Of a stretch of DNA of 21,559 nt, positions 14,760 through 21,559 are shown piece by piece. How positions within the stretch are numbered: the first letter of the stretch is position 1; every line of letters begins with the position of its first letter. The position numbers and the translations under genes were made by a program. Below the pieces are notes generated by a model. The model was given only the letters and a program-made list of their open reading frames with translations. It did not search any database and had not been told where the DNA came from. Source of the stretch: Smithella sp. D17 (GTDB taxonomy: Bacteria > Desulfobacterota > Syntrophia > Syntrophales > Smithellaceae); the NCBI GenBank assembly GCA_000753945.1, contig JQOA01000234.1, forward strand, positions 1 to 21,559, read 5' to 3'.

Positions 14760-16769
14760 ATGGATAAACAAGCCGATTTAAAAAGGATCGCCGAATTAAG
14801 AAATATCATTGAGTATCACAATAAACGCTACTATCAGCAGGACTCTCCTGAAATCTCCGACACTGAATACGACCGTTTAATGCGGGAACTTCAGGATTTG
14901 GAAAGCCATCATCCGGAAGAATTTTCGGCCACATCTCCAACACAAAGAGTAGGCGCCTCCCCCTTGGCCAAATTTGCTCCTTTCAATCATCCTTCGCCTA
15001 TGTTTAGCCTGGGTAATGCTTTCTCTAACGAAGAGATAATTGAATTTGATAACCGTATCAAACGCCTGGCCGGAGTGGATAACATTTCCTACATCGCCGA
15101 ACCTAAACTTGATGGCCTGGCTGTGAATCTCATTTATGAAAACGGCATTTTCAAGCAGGGAGCTACCCGTGGCGACGGAACCACCGGTGAAGATGTGACT
15201 CAAAATCTTAAGACTATTTCTTCCCTGCCCCTAAAAATGAAACATACATCAAACAATCCTGTTCCTTCTTTTATAGAAATAAGAGGCGAAGTTTATATAG
15301 AGAAAGAACCGTTTCAAAAATTAAATCTTCGGCGTATCGAAGATGGCGAAGAACCGTTTGCCAATCCCCGCAATGCCGCCGCCGGTTCTCTGCGACAACT
15401 CGATTCCAAAGTAACCGCACGCCGTCCTCTCAATATTTTCCTCTATGGCATCGGCAATGCGAAGGACATAAGCTTTTCAACTCACGGGGAAGCACTGCAA
15501 ACTCTTGCGGGTTGGGGTTTTCCTGTAAATAAAAACATTGAACAGACCCGTGATATTAACGCCGGCATTAAATATTTCGAACGCATCGGCATTATGCGCG
15601 AAAGCCTGCCTTACGAAATCGATGGCATAGTCTTGAAAGTTGACGATCTGGCTTTACAAAAAAAATTAGGTAATGTCTCACGCAATCCCCGCTGGGCACT
15701 GGCCTGCAAATTTCCTGCGGCACAGGCAACTACGGTTGTTAAAGAAATTCTTGTCGGCGTTGGGCGCATGGGCACGTTAACACCTGTTGCCATAATGGAA
15801 CCTGTTAATGTCGGCGGCGTCATGGTCAGCCGCGCCACATTACATAATGAAGATGAAGTTATCAAAAAGGATGTTCGCGTTGGCGACACTGTTATTATTC
15901 AACGCGCCGGCGACGTTATTCCTGAAGTCGTCAGGGTAATTCCGGAAAAGAGAACGGGTAATGAGAAGAAATTTAAAATGCCTGCCAAATGCCCCGAATG
16001 CGGTTCGGAAATCGTCCACTTTGAAGGAGAAGTTGCGCACCGCTGTGTTAACATTTCCTGCCCGGCGCAGTTAAAAGAACATATCCGTCATTTCGCATCA
16101 CGCGGAGCGATTGATATTGAAGGCCTGGGAGAAAAAGTCTCCGCTCAGCTTTTCGATGCCCGGTTGATTGCCGATCCGGCCGATCTTTATTTTTTAAAAA
16201 AAGAACAACTAGTCGCTCTTGACCGGCAGGCGGAAAAATCGGCTCAGAATTTAATTGAAGCCATCGGAAAATCCAAAAATCCTCCTCTGGATAAATTCAT
16301 CTACGCTCTGGGTATAAGACACGTGGGAGAACGCACCGCCAAACTTCTGGCCGCGCGTTTCGGCAGCATGGAAAATCTCGTTGCGGCAAAACAGGAGGAT
16401 TTGACGGCTATAAATGAAATCGGTCCGGAAATAGCCGCGAGTATCGTGGAATTTTTCCACGAGCGCAAAAACATTGATGTCATGAATAAATTCAGCAAAG
16501 CCGGTATAAAACCGCAAAAGAAAGAAATAGATAACAATGCCCCCTTGCAAGGCAAGTCATTTGTTTTTACAGGATCAATGGAAAGCATGGGAAGAAACGA
16601 TGCCAAGAGCATTGTTGAAAATCTTGGTGGCTCAATCCATTCCAGCGTAACTAAGAAAACTACTTATGTCGTTGCTGGAAGCGACCCCGGTTCCAAGCTG
16701 GACAAAGCGAAATCTTCAGGAGTTAAAATTATCAGCGAGGAAGAATTCCTGAAACTAATCGGCAGATAA
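14760..16769 (+). CDS. ligA: NAD+-dependent DNA ligase
   Basis: Seals nicks between Okazaki fragments and in repair, using NAD+. The 669 residues match E. coli LigA (671). Domains in order: Ia with the NAD-binding YHNKRYYQQDSPEISDTEYD stretch (19-38); the adenylation domain with the lysine nucleophile K116 in EPKLDGLA; the OB-fold; a four-Cys zinc finger (C411, C414, C429, C434); helix-hairpin-helix repeats (about 448-580, including GIRHVGERTA); and a C-terminal BRCT domain (about 594-669). All catalytic elements look intact. There is no obvious ribosome binding site before ATG 14760; the upstream 28-codon ORF stops 3 nt earlier, so translational coupling is possible. A promoter lies at 14634-14662. 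No terminator is visible after the gene; a dispersed repeat fragment begins 12 bp downstream. Confidence 0.97.
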   Translation: MDKQADLKRIAELRNIIEYHNKRYYQQDSPEISDTEYDRLMRELQDLESHHPEEFSATSPTQRVGASPLAKFAPFNHPSPMFSLGNAFSNEEIIEFDNRIKRLAGVDNISYIAEPKLDGLAVNLIYENGIFKQGATRGDGTTGEDVTQNLKTISSLPLKMKHTSNNPVPSFIEIRGEVYIEKEPFQKLNLRRIEDGEEPFANPRNAAAGSLRQLDSKVTARRPLNIFLYGIGNAKDISFSTHGEALQTLAGWGFPVNKNIEQTRDINAGIKYFERIGIMRESLPYEIDGIVLKVDDLALQKKLGNVSRNPRWALACKFPAAQATTVVKEILVGVGRMGTLTPVAIMEPVNVGGVMVSRATLHNEDEVIKKDVRVGDTVIIQRAGDVIPEVVRVIPEKRTGNEKKFKMPAKCPECGSEIVHFEGEVAHRCVNISCPAQLKEHIRHFASRGAIDIEGLGEKVSAQLFDARLIADPADLYFLKKEQLVALDRQAEKSAQNLIEAIGKSKNPPLDKFIYALGIRHVGERTAKLLAARFGSMENLVAAKQEDLTAINEIGPEIAASIVEFFHERKNIDVMNKFSKAGIKPQKKEIDNNAPLQGKSFVFTGSMESMGRNDAKSIVENLGGSIHSSVTKKTTYVVAGSDPGSKLDKAKSSGVKIISEEEFLKLIGR

Positions 16770-16781
16770 ATTAGGAATTCA

Positions 16782-16810
16782 TGTCATTTCGATGCGAAGC
16801 GAGAAATCTT
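16782..16810. repeat. fragment of a dispersed GTCATTTCG...GAGAAATCTT-type element
   Basis: The 29 bp between ligA and acyP contain GTCATTTCG, then GCGAAGCGAGAAATCTT, a wording I recognise as a short repeat scattered through intergenic regions of many bacterial genomes. An inner hairpin TTCG-atg-CGAA is visible. Only one copy occurs in this window, so repetitiveness rests on recall, not on the sequence given. Confidence 0.45.
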
Positions 16811-16837
16811 GTTATACGATATGATGGCAATTAATTT

Positions 16838-17107
16838 ATGAAACGTGTTCACGTATATATAAGCGGCAGAGTGCAGGGAGTATTCTTCCGCGCGGTAACA
16901 CAACAAACAGCCAAGGGTTTCAACCTTACCGGCTGGGTGCGCAATATTGCCAACGGCCGCGTCGAAGCGGTTTTTGAAGGCAATAATGAAAACATAGATA
17001 AAATACTGGATTGGTGTCATATTGGCCCACCCTCGGCCAGAGTTGAAAAAGTTATGACTGTGGAAGAACCCTTTACCGGCGAATTCATGGATTTCCATAT
17101 TAAGTAA
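16838..17107 (+). CDS. acyP: acylphosphatase
   Basis: A small cytosolic enzyme that hydrolyses the carboxyl-phosphate bond of acylphosphates such as acetyl phosphate or 1,3-bisphosphoglycerate. The 89 residues are the normal length. Both signatures are present: GRVQGVFFR (10-18), whose R18 binds phosphate, and GWVRNIANGRVE (32-43), with catalytic N36. The ATG at 16838 is preceded only by weak purines. The histidine kinase gene begins 12 bp after the stop, so the three genes to 18900 probably form one transcript. Because acetyl phosphate can phosphorylate response regulators, proximity to a two-component pair is suggestive but unproven. Confidence 0.94.
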   Translation: MKRVHVYISGRVQGVFFRAVTQQTAKGFNLTGWVRNIANGRVEAVFEGNNENIDKILDWCHIGPPSARVEKVMTVEEPFTGEFMDFHIK

Positions 17108-17119
17108 GGCAACATATTT

Positions 17120-18334
17120 ATGGAAGAATATCTTCGCAACATAGTGGAACTGAGTCTGGGCAGCACACCGGAAGAGTTGCTGAAAGCCTCCCTGGAAATG
17201 TGCATTAAGCTTACCGGCGCGACAGGCGGCTCGATTCTCGGTGAGGAAGGTGTGCATCTGCAATTCCTGTTCTCCGATGTTGCCGAACTCATCGGTGTTC
17301 GGGTGCCCTTCGACAGTATTGCCGGAGTTACAGTCAACGCAAGCAAAGTAGTTTATACCTATGCGCCCACTGACAAACGGCATTTCGATGGCGTGGATGC
17401 TCAGATTAAACATAAGACAAAGTACCTGTTAAGTATTCCTATCCAATCCATCCTCAAATCCACAGGAGGCGACCATGTGGCAAACAACACCGGCGCCCTG
17501 CAACTGCTGTTCGAGCACAACATTTTCCCGGAAATCGATGTAGAACGTGGCGCGCAGGAATTTTCATTAACATCTTTTAAAGAGAACATGCCTTTCATGG
17601 ACCGCCTGAATGGTGTATTATGGATTCTGCCAATTGTTGCTTTTGGGATGGAGGTGACGAGACTGCGTCAAACTTCATACCAGGCAATACACGAACTCAA
17701 AAACAAACTTATATCAGGATGGTCATGGATTAAATATCTCAAGGAAGATATTCGCCAAAAAACCCCTGCTATTCTTGACGATGAGAACATCAAGCAGGAC
17801 TTTGAACTATCGGAAAGTGCCATCAAGGAAGGCGCCAACCTTGCCAGGATGTATCTTGAGTTTACAAATATATACAGCCCTGATTTCACTCCGGTGAATG
17901 TCAACGATGCGCTGGTTGATACTGCCGAATCGGTGAAAGCTCTGGCTGTTCAACTCAAAGCTTCTGATTTTATCGTAGAGCTTGACCTTGATAAGAAAAT
18001 CGGATTAAGAAATTTTGATGCGTCGCAACTGAAAATGGCATTTTTCAACCTGTGCAAGAATGGAGTTGAAGCGCTTGTTGAACACAATGTGTCAAAACCC
18101 CGTATCAGAATTTCATCGGCGGAGCAAAACGGGCATGTTGTTCTGGTAATCAGTGATAATGGTCCAGGTATGCCGCCGGAAATAGCTAATAATCTTTTTG
18201 CGGCGTTCAAAACGAAAAAAGAAGGCGGCTCCGGTCTCGGATTAACAATCACAAAGAAAATTATTGACGTGCACGGCGGAACGATAAAATGTGATATAGA
18301 CAACAACGGAACAACGTTCACTATTATACTTTAG
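17120..18334 (+). CDS. soluble GAF-domain sensor histidine kinase
   Basis: A 404-residue cytoplasmic kinase with no signal peptide; the hydrophobic stretch near 166-176 is too short for a clear membrane helix. Residues about 8-178 form a GAF-like sensor domain (TGATGGSIL at 32-40, LLSIPI at 103-108, GALQLL at 125-130). The dimerisation segment carries a putative phospho-acceptor H191 in HELKNKL, a slightly atypical H-box. The ATPase domain has an N-box NLCKNGVEAL (310-319), a G1 box DNGPG (346-350) and a G2 box GGSGLGL (369-375). It should autophosphorylate in response to an unknown intracellular cue and pass phosphate to the REC protein 17 bp downstream. ATG 17120 has AAGG about 10 nt upstream. 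No DNA-binding partner gene is adjacent. Confidence 0.88.
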   Translation: MEEYLRNIVELSLGSTPEELLKASLEMCIKLTGATGGSILGEEGVHLQFLFSDVAELIGVRVPFDSIAGVTVNASKVVYTYAPTDKRHFDGVDAQIKHKTKYLLSIPIQSILKSTGGDHVANNTGALQLLFEHNIFPEIDVERGAQEFSLTSFKENMPFMDRLNGVLWILPIVAFGMEVTRLRQTSYQAIHELKNKLISGWSWIKYLKEDIRQKTPAILDDENIKQDFELSESAIKEGANLARMYLEFTNIYSPDFTPVNVNDALVDTAESVKALAVQLKASDFIVELDLDKKIGLRNFDASQLKMAFFNLCKNGVEALVEHNVSKPRIRISSAEQNGHVVLVISDNGPGMPPEIANNLFAAFKTKKEGGSGLGLTITKKIIDVHGGTIKCDIDNNGTTFTIIL

Positions 18335-18351
18335 CATAAAGGAGGTTCATC

Positions 18352-18900
18352 ATGATAGATAATCCTATCGATATCACATCTTCTGAAAAAGACGATTATT
18401 CGAAACTTCTGGAATCCATTAAACGTAACATGGATCCGAAAAAAAACACGGTCTTGATTGTGGATGATGAGAAGGGTATCAGAATGAAGATCGCCCGGGA
18501 TGTCAAAGCGTTTGATCCGTCCGTTGTTATTTTCGAAGCAACCAACGGTTCCGAAGCGTTGGAGACGCTGGCTTTCATACGTTCCAAATATCTTCGGGAC
18601 CCAATCCTGATCGTGCTGGATCTGAACATGCCTGTAATGGATGGCTGGGAAGTGATTAACAGGCTCAAAAAAGAATACGAAAGCAAAGGGAAAAACGCCG
18701 GCATCCCCCTATTAGTTCTTTCATCAACAAGTGGCGAAAAGAGCCGTTTTTTGAGCAAAAAAAGCGTTCACGAAGGCAAATCCGGCTACACTCCACTTGT
18801 GAGTATCGCCAAAGAAACCTGCGTCGATAAAAGTCATTACGATGCGGTTGGCGAAAAAGGTTTTCTGGCGTGGATAGATATATTCATGGGGAAAGGGTAA
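18352..18900 (+). CDS. single-domain response regulator with insertion
   Basis: A 182-residue protein: an N-terminal extension of about 32 residues, then a receiver domain. The acidic pair D38-D39 is in IVDDE, the phospho-acceptor is D90 in LDLNMPVMDGW (89-99), and the switch Ser/Thr is in VLSST (122-126). After that strand the sequence has about 35 unusual residues (roughly 128-162) before a final helix, and the usual K-P dipeptide of receivers is not evident. There is no output domain, so it may act by protein contact or pass phosphate on. A strong ribosome binding site (AAAGGAGGT at 18338-18346) precedes the ATG, suggesting higher expression than the kinase 17 bp upstream. The gene pair implies a cognate system. 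Confidence 0.83.
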   Translation: MIDNPIDITSSEKDDYSKLLESIKRNMDPKKNTVLIVDDEKGIRMKIARDVKAFDPSVVIFEATNGSEALETLAFIRSKYLRDPILIVLDLNMPVMDGWEVINRLKKEYESKGKNAGIPLLVLSSTSGEKSRFLSKKSVHEGKSGYTPLVSIAKETCVDKSHYDAVGEKGFLAWIDIFMGKG

Positions 18901-18921
18901 TCTTTCAAAATAATAACTATC

Positions 18922-18950
18922 TTGACATTTATTTATATATAAATTAAACT
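18922..18950 (+). promoter_or_regulatory. strong promoter for the toxin-antitoxin operon
   Basis: A perfect TTGACA (18922-18927) and TAAACT (18945-18950, 4 of 6) are separated by exactly 17 bp. The predicted start, near 18957, leaves a leader of about 27 nt before the antitoxin ATG. Confidence 0.7.
18931..18944. promoter_or_regulatory. 14-bp palindrome, probable antitoxin operator
   Basis: ATTTATATATAAAT is a perfect palindrome filling most of the spacer between the -35 and -10. Phd/YefM antitoxins bind short palindromes in their own promoter, and a dimer here would block RNA polymerase. AT-rich palindromes also arise by chance, so this is inference from position. Confidence 0.5.
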
Positions 18951-18983
18951 AGTCGCTATCTGGTCTAAAGTAAGGAGTATGGC

Positions 18984-19223
18984 ATGCAAACAGTAGGCGC
19001 ATATGAAGCAAAAACATCTCTTTCCAAGCTTCTGGAACGAGTAAATAAGGGAGAAAAAATAAGTATTACAAAACATGGGGTAACTGTAGCTATTTTACAA
19101 CCTCCCGCAACTTCAAAGAAGTTGCATCCCCGGCAAGCTATAGCAGCATTACGCGTCTTTCGTGAAAAACATGATCTTAAAGGCGTTTCCTTGCGGGAAA
19201 TGATCGAGGAAGGCAGGCGTTAA
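18984..19223 (+). CDS. Phd/YefM-family antitoxin
   Basis: A 79-residue antitoxin. The N-terminal AYEAKTSLSKLLERVNKGEKISITKHG region (6-32) is the typical Phd/YefM DNA-binding fold, with the hydrophobic V-A-I-L-QP strand after it. The C-terminal LRVFREKHDLKGVSLREMIEEGRR part (56-79) is the segment that usually wraps around a PIN toxin and blocks its active site. AAGGAG at 18972-18977 is 6 nt before the ATG. The toxin gene starts 3 nt after the stop, the usual antitoxin-first order. It has its own promoter, with a palindrome likely used for autoregulation together with the toxin. Confidence 0.9.
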   Translation: MQTVGAYEAKTSLSKLLERVNKGEKISITKHGVTVAILQPPATSKKLHPRQAIAALRVFREKHDLKGVSLREMIEEGRR

Positions 19224-19226
19224 ATA

Positions 19227-19640
19227 ATGCAAGATTTTGTTATTGATAATTCAGTGGTAATGTCCTGGTGCTTTAAAGACGAAACAAGTAAATATACCGA
19301 TACCGTGCTTGATTATCTCGAAAACACTACAGCTTATGTTCCGGCTATCTGGCCGTTAGAAGTCAGCAATGTGTTACTGGTTGCTGAACGTAGAAAACGT
19401 CTCAATCAGGCGGACAGTTCCCGCTTTATTTCTCTTCTTTTTGAACTGCCGATTATCGTGGAACCGGAATCACCGGAAAGAATGTTAAGTGAAATATTAG
19501 CCCTTGCCCGTGAATACAAACTATCCAGCTATGACGCCTCTTATTTAGACCTTGCCATGCGCAAAGGATTACCCATTGCCACAACGGACAAGCATATTAT
19601 GTCAGCGGCAAGAAAAAGTCATGTGCCAATATTAAGGTGA
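19227..19640 (+). CDS. vapC: VapC-type PIN-domain ribonuclease toxin
   Basis: A 137-residue PIN-domain toxin. The acidic residues that hold the catalytic metal are all present: D7 (VIDNSVVMSW), E45 (PLEVSNVL), D103 (SYDASYLDLA) and D121 (ATTDKHI). Enzymes of this family cleave RNA, often initiator tRNA or a 23S rRNA loop, when free of antitoxin; the target here cannot be told. The start ATG is 3 nt after the antitoxin stop, so the pair is translationally coupled. The reading frame is full length with no lesion, so the system is probably active. A decayed transposase begins about 70 bp after its stop, suggesting this is an insertion-prone site. Confidence 0.9.
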   Translation: MQDFVIDNSVVMSWCFKDETSKYTDTVLDYLENTTAYVPAIWPLEVSNVLLVAERRKRLNQADSSRFISLLFELPIIVEPESPERMLSEILALAREYKLSSYDASYLDLAMRKGLPIATTDKHIMSAARKSHVPILR

Positions 19641-19708
19641 ACCGAAACTTTTCCAGTATTGGCTGCCAAATAGGCAGTGGCGTGAGTCGAAAATACTCTG
19701 ACTGCTGA

Positions 19709-20153
19709 GGAACATTATACCGATATCTCCAGATCGTCCAGAACCGCCGTGAAGGAGCCAAGACCATCCAGCGGGTGGTCGCCACCATCGGCCGGATGGA
19801 CCAGATCCAAGATAAGGGCGAGATTGAAAATTTAGTGCGCTCCCTTTCCCGATATTCGGAGAAGGTTCTTCTGGTCCTCTCCGGGAAGAGCGACATCCGG
19901 GCGGATGCGAAGAAGATCGGTCCGGCGCTGATCTGTGAGCGACTCTGGAAGGAGCTGGGGATCGGCAAGATCCTCCGCCGGCTTTTGTCGGAAAGGAAGT
20001 TCGGGTTCGATGTGGAGCGGGCGATCTTCCTGACCGTTTTGCATCGCTTTTCGTTTCCGGTTCGGATCGTTCCTGTGACCGCTGGCATCGGGATTACGTG
20101 ATTGACGGCAGCGACGCCCTGTCCCTGTATCATCTTTACCGGGCGATGGCATG
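19709..20153 (+). pseudogene. remnant of an IS1634-like DDE transposase (N-terminal part only)
   Basis: From 19718 the frame reads YRYLQIVQNRREGAK, then VVATIGRMDQ, IGPALICERLWKELGI and FGFDVERAIFLTVLHR, the N-terminal region I associate with IS1634-type transposases. No start codon is in frame: a TGA lies at 19706, and the segment before YRYLQ looks shifted by about 2 nt. Near 20046-20052 one base appears lost, because the next frame continues FVSGSDRSCDRWHRDYVIDG and LYHLYRAMA, ending at TGA about 20151-20153. The catalytic DDE region, normally several hundred residues more, is absent. G+C is visibly higher than in the neighbours, pointing to a foreign source. No matching terminal inverted repeats or target duplication were found. 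It is not expected to move or be translated usefully. Confidence 0.8.
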
Positions 20154-20219
20154 ATGCAATCCATGGTGTCAAAGAGCAATCTGTGGTGCCAGGAACTTTT
20201 TCAAGGAACCCATCTATTT

Positions 20220-20238
20220 AAAATAGCTAAACTATTTT
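20220..20238. terminator. weak A/T hairpin, possible terminator of the aminotransferase gene
   Basis: AAAATAG (20220-20226) and CTATTTT (20232-20238) form a 7-bp stem with a 5-nt loop. On the minus strand, about 30 nt after the aminotransferase stop, it is followed by a T-rich stretch. The stem has one G-C pair, so it is marginal. Confidence 0.3.
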
Positions 20239-20269
20239 TGGGCAACTGTAGAAGATCAGTGTTACTTAT

Positions 20270-21487
20270 TTAATTTTTTGCCCTTGCTCTTGCTCTTACC
20301 CTTACCTTAATAGCTTCTTTTATAGCTTCCGCAAAACCCTGCATAGAATTAACAATTGTCGTATCATCGACACAGTAAGCAATGCGGAAGTAACCTGGCC
20401 CGCCAAAACCGCTTCCGGGCACAACAAGAATATTTTTCTTCAAAAGCATTTTGACAAATTCCACGTCATCGGGAATCGGGCTTTTTACAAATAAATAAAA
20501 AGCTCCCTGCGGTTTTGCAAATTTGTACCCTGCCTTAGCCAAATCTGCACAGAGAAGATCACGCTTCTTCTGATAAACTTTTACATCAACGGACACATGT
20601 TGAAGTCTGGCAACAATTCGCTGCATCAGAGCCGGCGCATGCACAAAGCCCATAATTCTCGTGCATAGAATCAGAGCGTTGATTAAATTGTCCGCTTCAT
20701 GAATTTTCGGATTGACGGCAATATAGCCAATCCGCTCGCCCGGTAAAGATAAAGTTTTGGAATAAGAATAGGCCACTATGCTATTGGGATATGCCTTCAG
20801 TACACTGGGCACGGTGACACCGTCAAATACTATTTCCGCATACGGTTCATCAGAGATAAGATAGATCGCCTTGTTGTATGCCCTGCCCTTTTCTTTCAAC
20901 AGTCTGGCTAAATCCGTGATATTTTTTTTGCTGTAAACCTTACCGGTCGGATTATTGGGCGAATTAATGATAATCGCTTTTGTTTTTCTGTTAATCGCCT
21001 TGGAAATAGCGGCGATATCCAAAGAAAAATCAGTTTTGGTTTGGGCATACTTGACGACGCCACTGTAATTTTCAATGTAAAAAGGATATTCAACAAAGAA
21101 AGGGTTAAGAACAATCACTTCATCACCGGGATCAAGGAGTGCCTTAAAAATGACGTTCAGTGCTCCTCCGGCGCCGCAGGACATCACAATATGATCTGCT
21201 GACATCTTCAACCCGGTTGTCCTGTTGATTTTGCCGGCAATAGCCTGTCTTGTCTCTGGATATCCGGCATTCGGCGTATAACCGTGTTTCAAGGGGATAA
21301 TTGCATGGGCCAGGTTAATCAGCTCGGATTTAAATTCATCCGGTTGATCCACGTTGGGATTCCCCAGGCTGAAATCATAAACCTTTTCCGCACCATATTT
21401 CTTTTTAAGAAGAATTCCTTCTTCAAACATCTTGCGGATCATAGATGATTGAGACATTGATGATTTGATTTTTTTAGCAATAGTCAT
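20270..21487 (-). CDS. class I/II pyridoxal-phosphate aminotransferase (AspC-like)
   Basis: A 405-residue fold-type I aminotransferase that moves amino groups between an amino acid and a 2-oxo acid. Visible landmarks are NSPNNPTG (175-182), SDEPY (212-216) with D213 contacting the cofactor ring, the Schiff-base lysine K244 in SYSKTLSLPGERIGY, and the carboxylate-binding R368 in GYFRIAY. The overall pattern matches aspartate/aromatic-type transaminases often annotated in anaerobes, and the exact substrate is open. The last 12 residues (KVRVRARARAKN) are a basic tail encoded by a hexanucleotide repeat. ATG 21487 has only a distant GGGA as a ribosome binding site; ATTATA at 21541-21546 could be the minus-strand -10, its -35 lying outside the window. 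Confidence 0.9.
   Translation of the reverse strand: MTIAKKIKSSMSQSSMIRKMFEEGILLKKKYGAEKVYDFSLGNPNVDQPDEFKSELINLAHAIIPLKHGYTPNAGYPETRQAIAGKINRTTGLKMSADHIVMSCGAGGALNVIFKALLDPGDEVIVLNPFFVEYPFYIENYSGVVKYAQTKTDFSLDIAAISKAINRKTKAIIINSPNNPTGKVYSKKNITDLARLLKEKGRAYNKAIYLISDEPYAEIVFDGVTVPSVLKAYPNSIVAYSYSKTLSLPGERIGYIAVNPKIHEADNLINALILCTRIMGFVHAPALMQRIVARLQHVSVDVKVYQKKRDLLCADLAKAGYKFAKPQGAFYLFVKSPIPDDVEFVKMLLKKNILVVPGSGFGGPGYFRIAYCVDDTTIVNSMQGFAEAIKEAIKVRVRARARAKN
20279..20308. repeat. imperfect hexanucleotide repeat in the aminotransferase 3' end
   Basis: Five 6-bp units (TGCCCT, TGCTCT, TGCTCT, TACCCT, TACCTT) run in tandem just before the stop codon. On the coding strand they read as alternating Val/Ala and Arg/Lys. 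Strand slippage is the likely origin, and the unit length keeps the frame whatever the copy number. Confidence 0.7.
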
Positions 21488-21559
21488 ATTTATAAAATCC
21501 CATTCGGTAATTATTACTCAATCATTTTTTCTTTCGTCTTATTATAAGAAATATTCCCA

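Noticed and set aside
16784..17413. 209-codon open frame on the minus strand
   Set aside because: It lies opposite acyP and the start of the histidine kinase, both with clear catalytic motifs; the peptide shows no recognisable domain.
19597..20172. 191-codon open frame on the minus strand
   Set aside because: It is antisense to the transposase remnant and the end of vapC, in G+C-richer DNA where long spurious frames are common.
1..21559. CRISPR array, tRNA or rRNA genes, prophage or a multi-gene defence island
   Set aside because: No spaced direct repeats, cloverleaf or rRNA signatures, and no phage or defence genes beyond the single toxin-antitoxin pair were seen on either strand.

Overview
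The window is ordinary bacterial chromosome with about 15 intact protein genes, a toxin-antitoxin pair and one decayed insertion sequence. Most genes are AT-leaning (roughly 40-45% G+C by eye). The mix suggests an anaerobic deltaproteobacterium (Desulfobacterota), possibly the Syntrophus/Smithella group: a DRE-TIM synthase resembling (Re)-citrate synthase, an EF-G2-type GTPase, an apparently non-discriminating AspRS, LapA, and soluble PAS/HD-GYP and GAF signalling proteins. That placement is inference from gene content; no rRNA or tRNA gene is present to confirm it.

Layout. 1-1155 is the 3' part of a PAS/HD-GYP c-di-GMP phosphodiesterase. 1224-6167 is a tight plus-strand run of hisS, aspS (TTG start) and a large DRE-TIM synthase with a Cache-like sensor domain at its C terminus, followed by kup (K+ uptake, GTG start) at 6213-8144. 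A UvrD/PcrA-type helicase runs the other way (8324-10288, minus). After an AT-rich divergent region of about 350 bp come an EF-G2-like GTPase and mogA (molybdenum cofactor), 4 nt apart, ending at a perfect 14-bp inverted repeat shared with the opposing operon. That minus-strand operon (13265-14581) reads phosphodiesterase, HIT hydrolase, LapA. A near-consensus promoter at 14634-14662 then drives a 28-codon mini-ORF and ligA. Acylphosphatase, a GAF histidine kinase and a REC protein follow (16838-18900).

The last part is accessory. A Phd/YefM-VapC operon has its own strong promoter, with a perfect 14-bp AT palindrome between -35 and -10. It is followed by a G+C-richer, frameshifted remnant of an IS1634-like transposase (about 19709-20153). 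A minus-strand class I/II aminotransferase (20270-21487) closes the window; its C terminus is drawn from a hexanucleotide repeat.

No CRISPR array, phage module or clearly new multi-gene defence system was found. The most unusual items are the synthase-Cache fusion, the promoter/mini-ORF arrangement before ligA, the hairpin in the EF-G2 leader, and the variant G4 motif of that GTPase.
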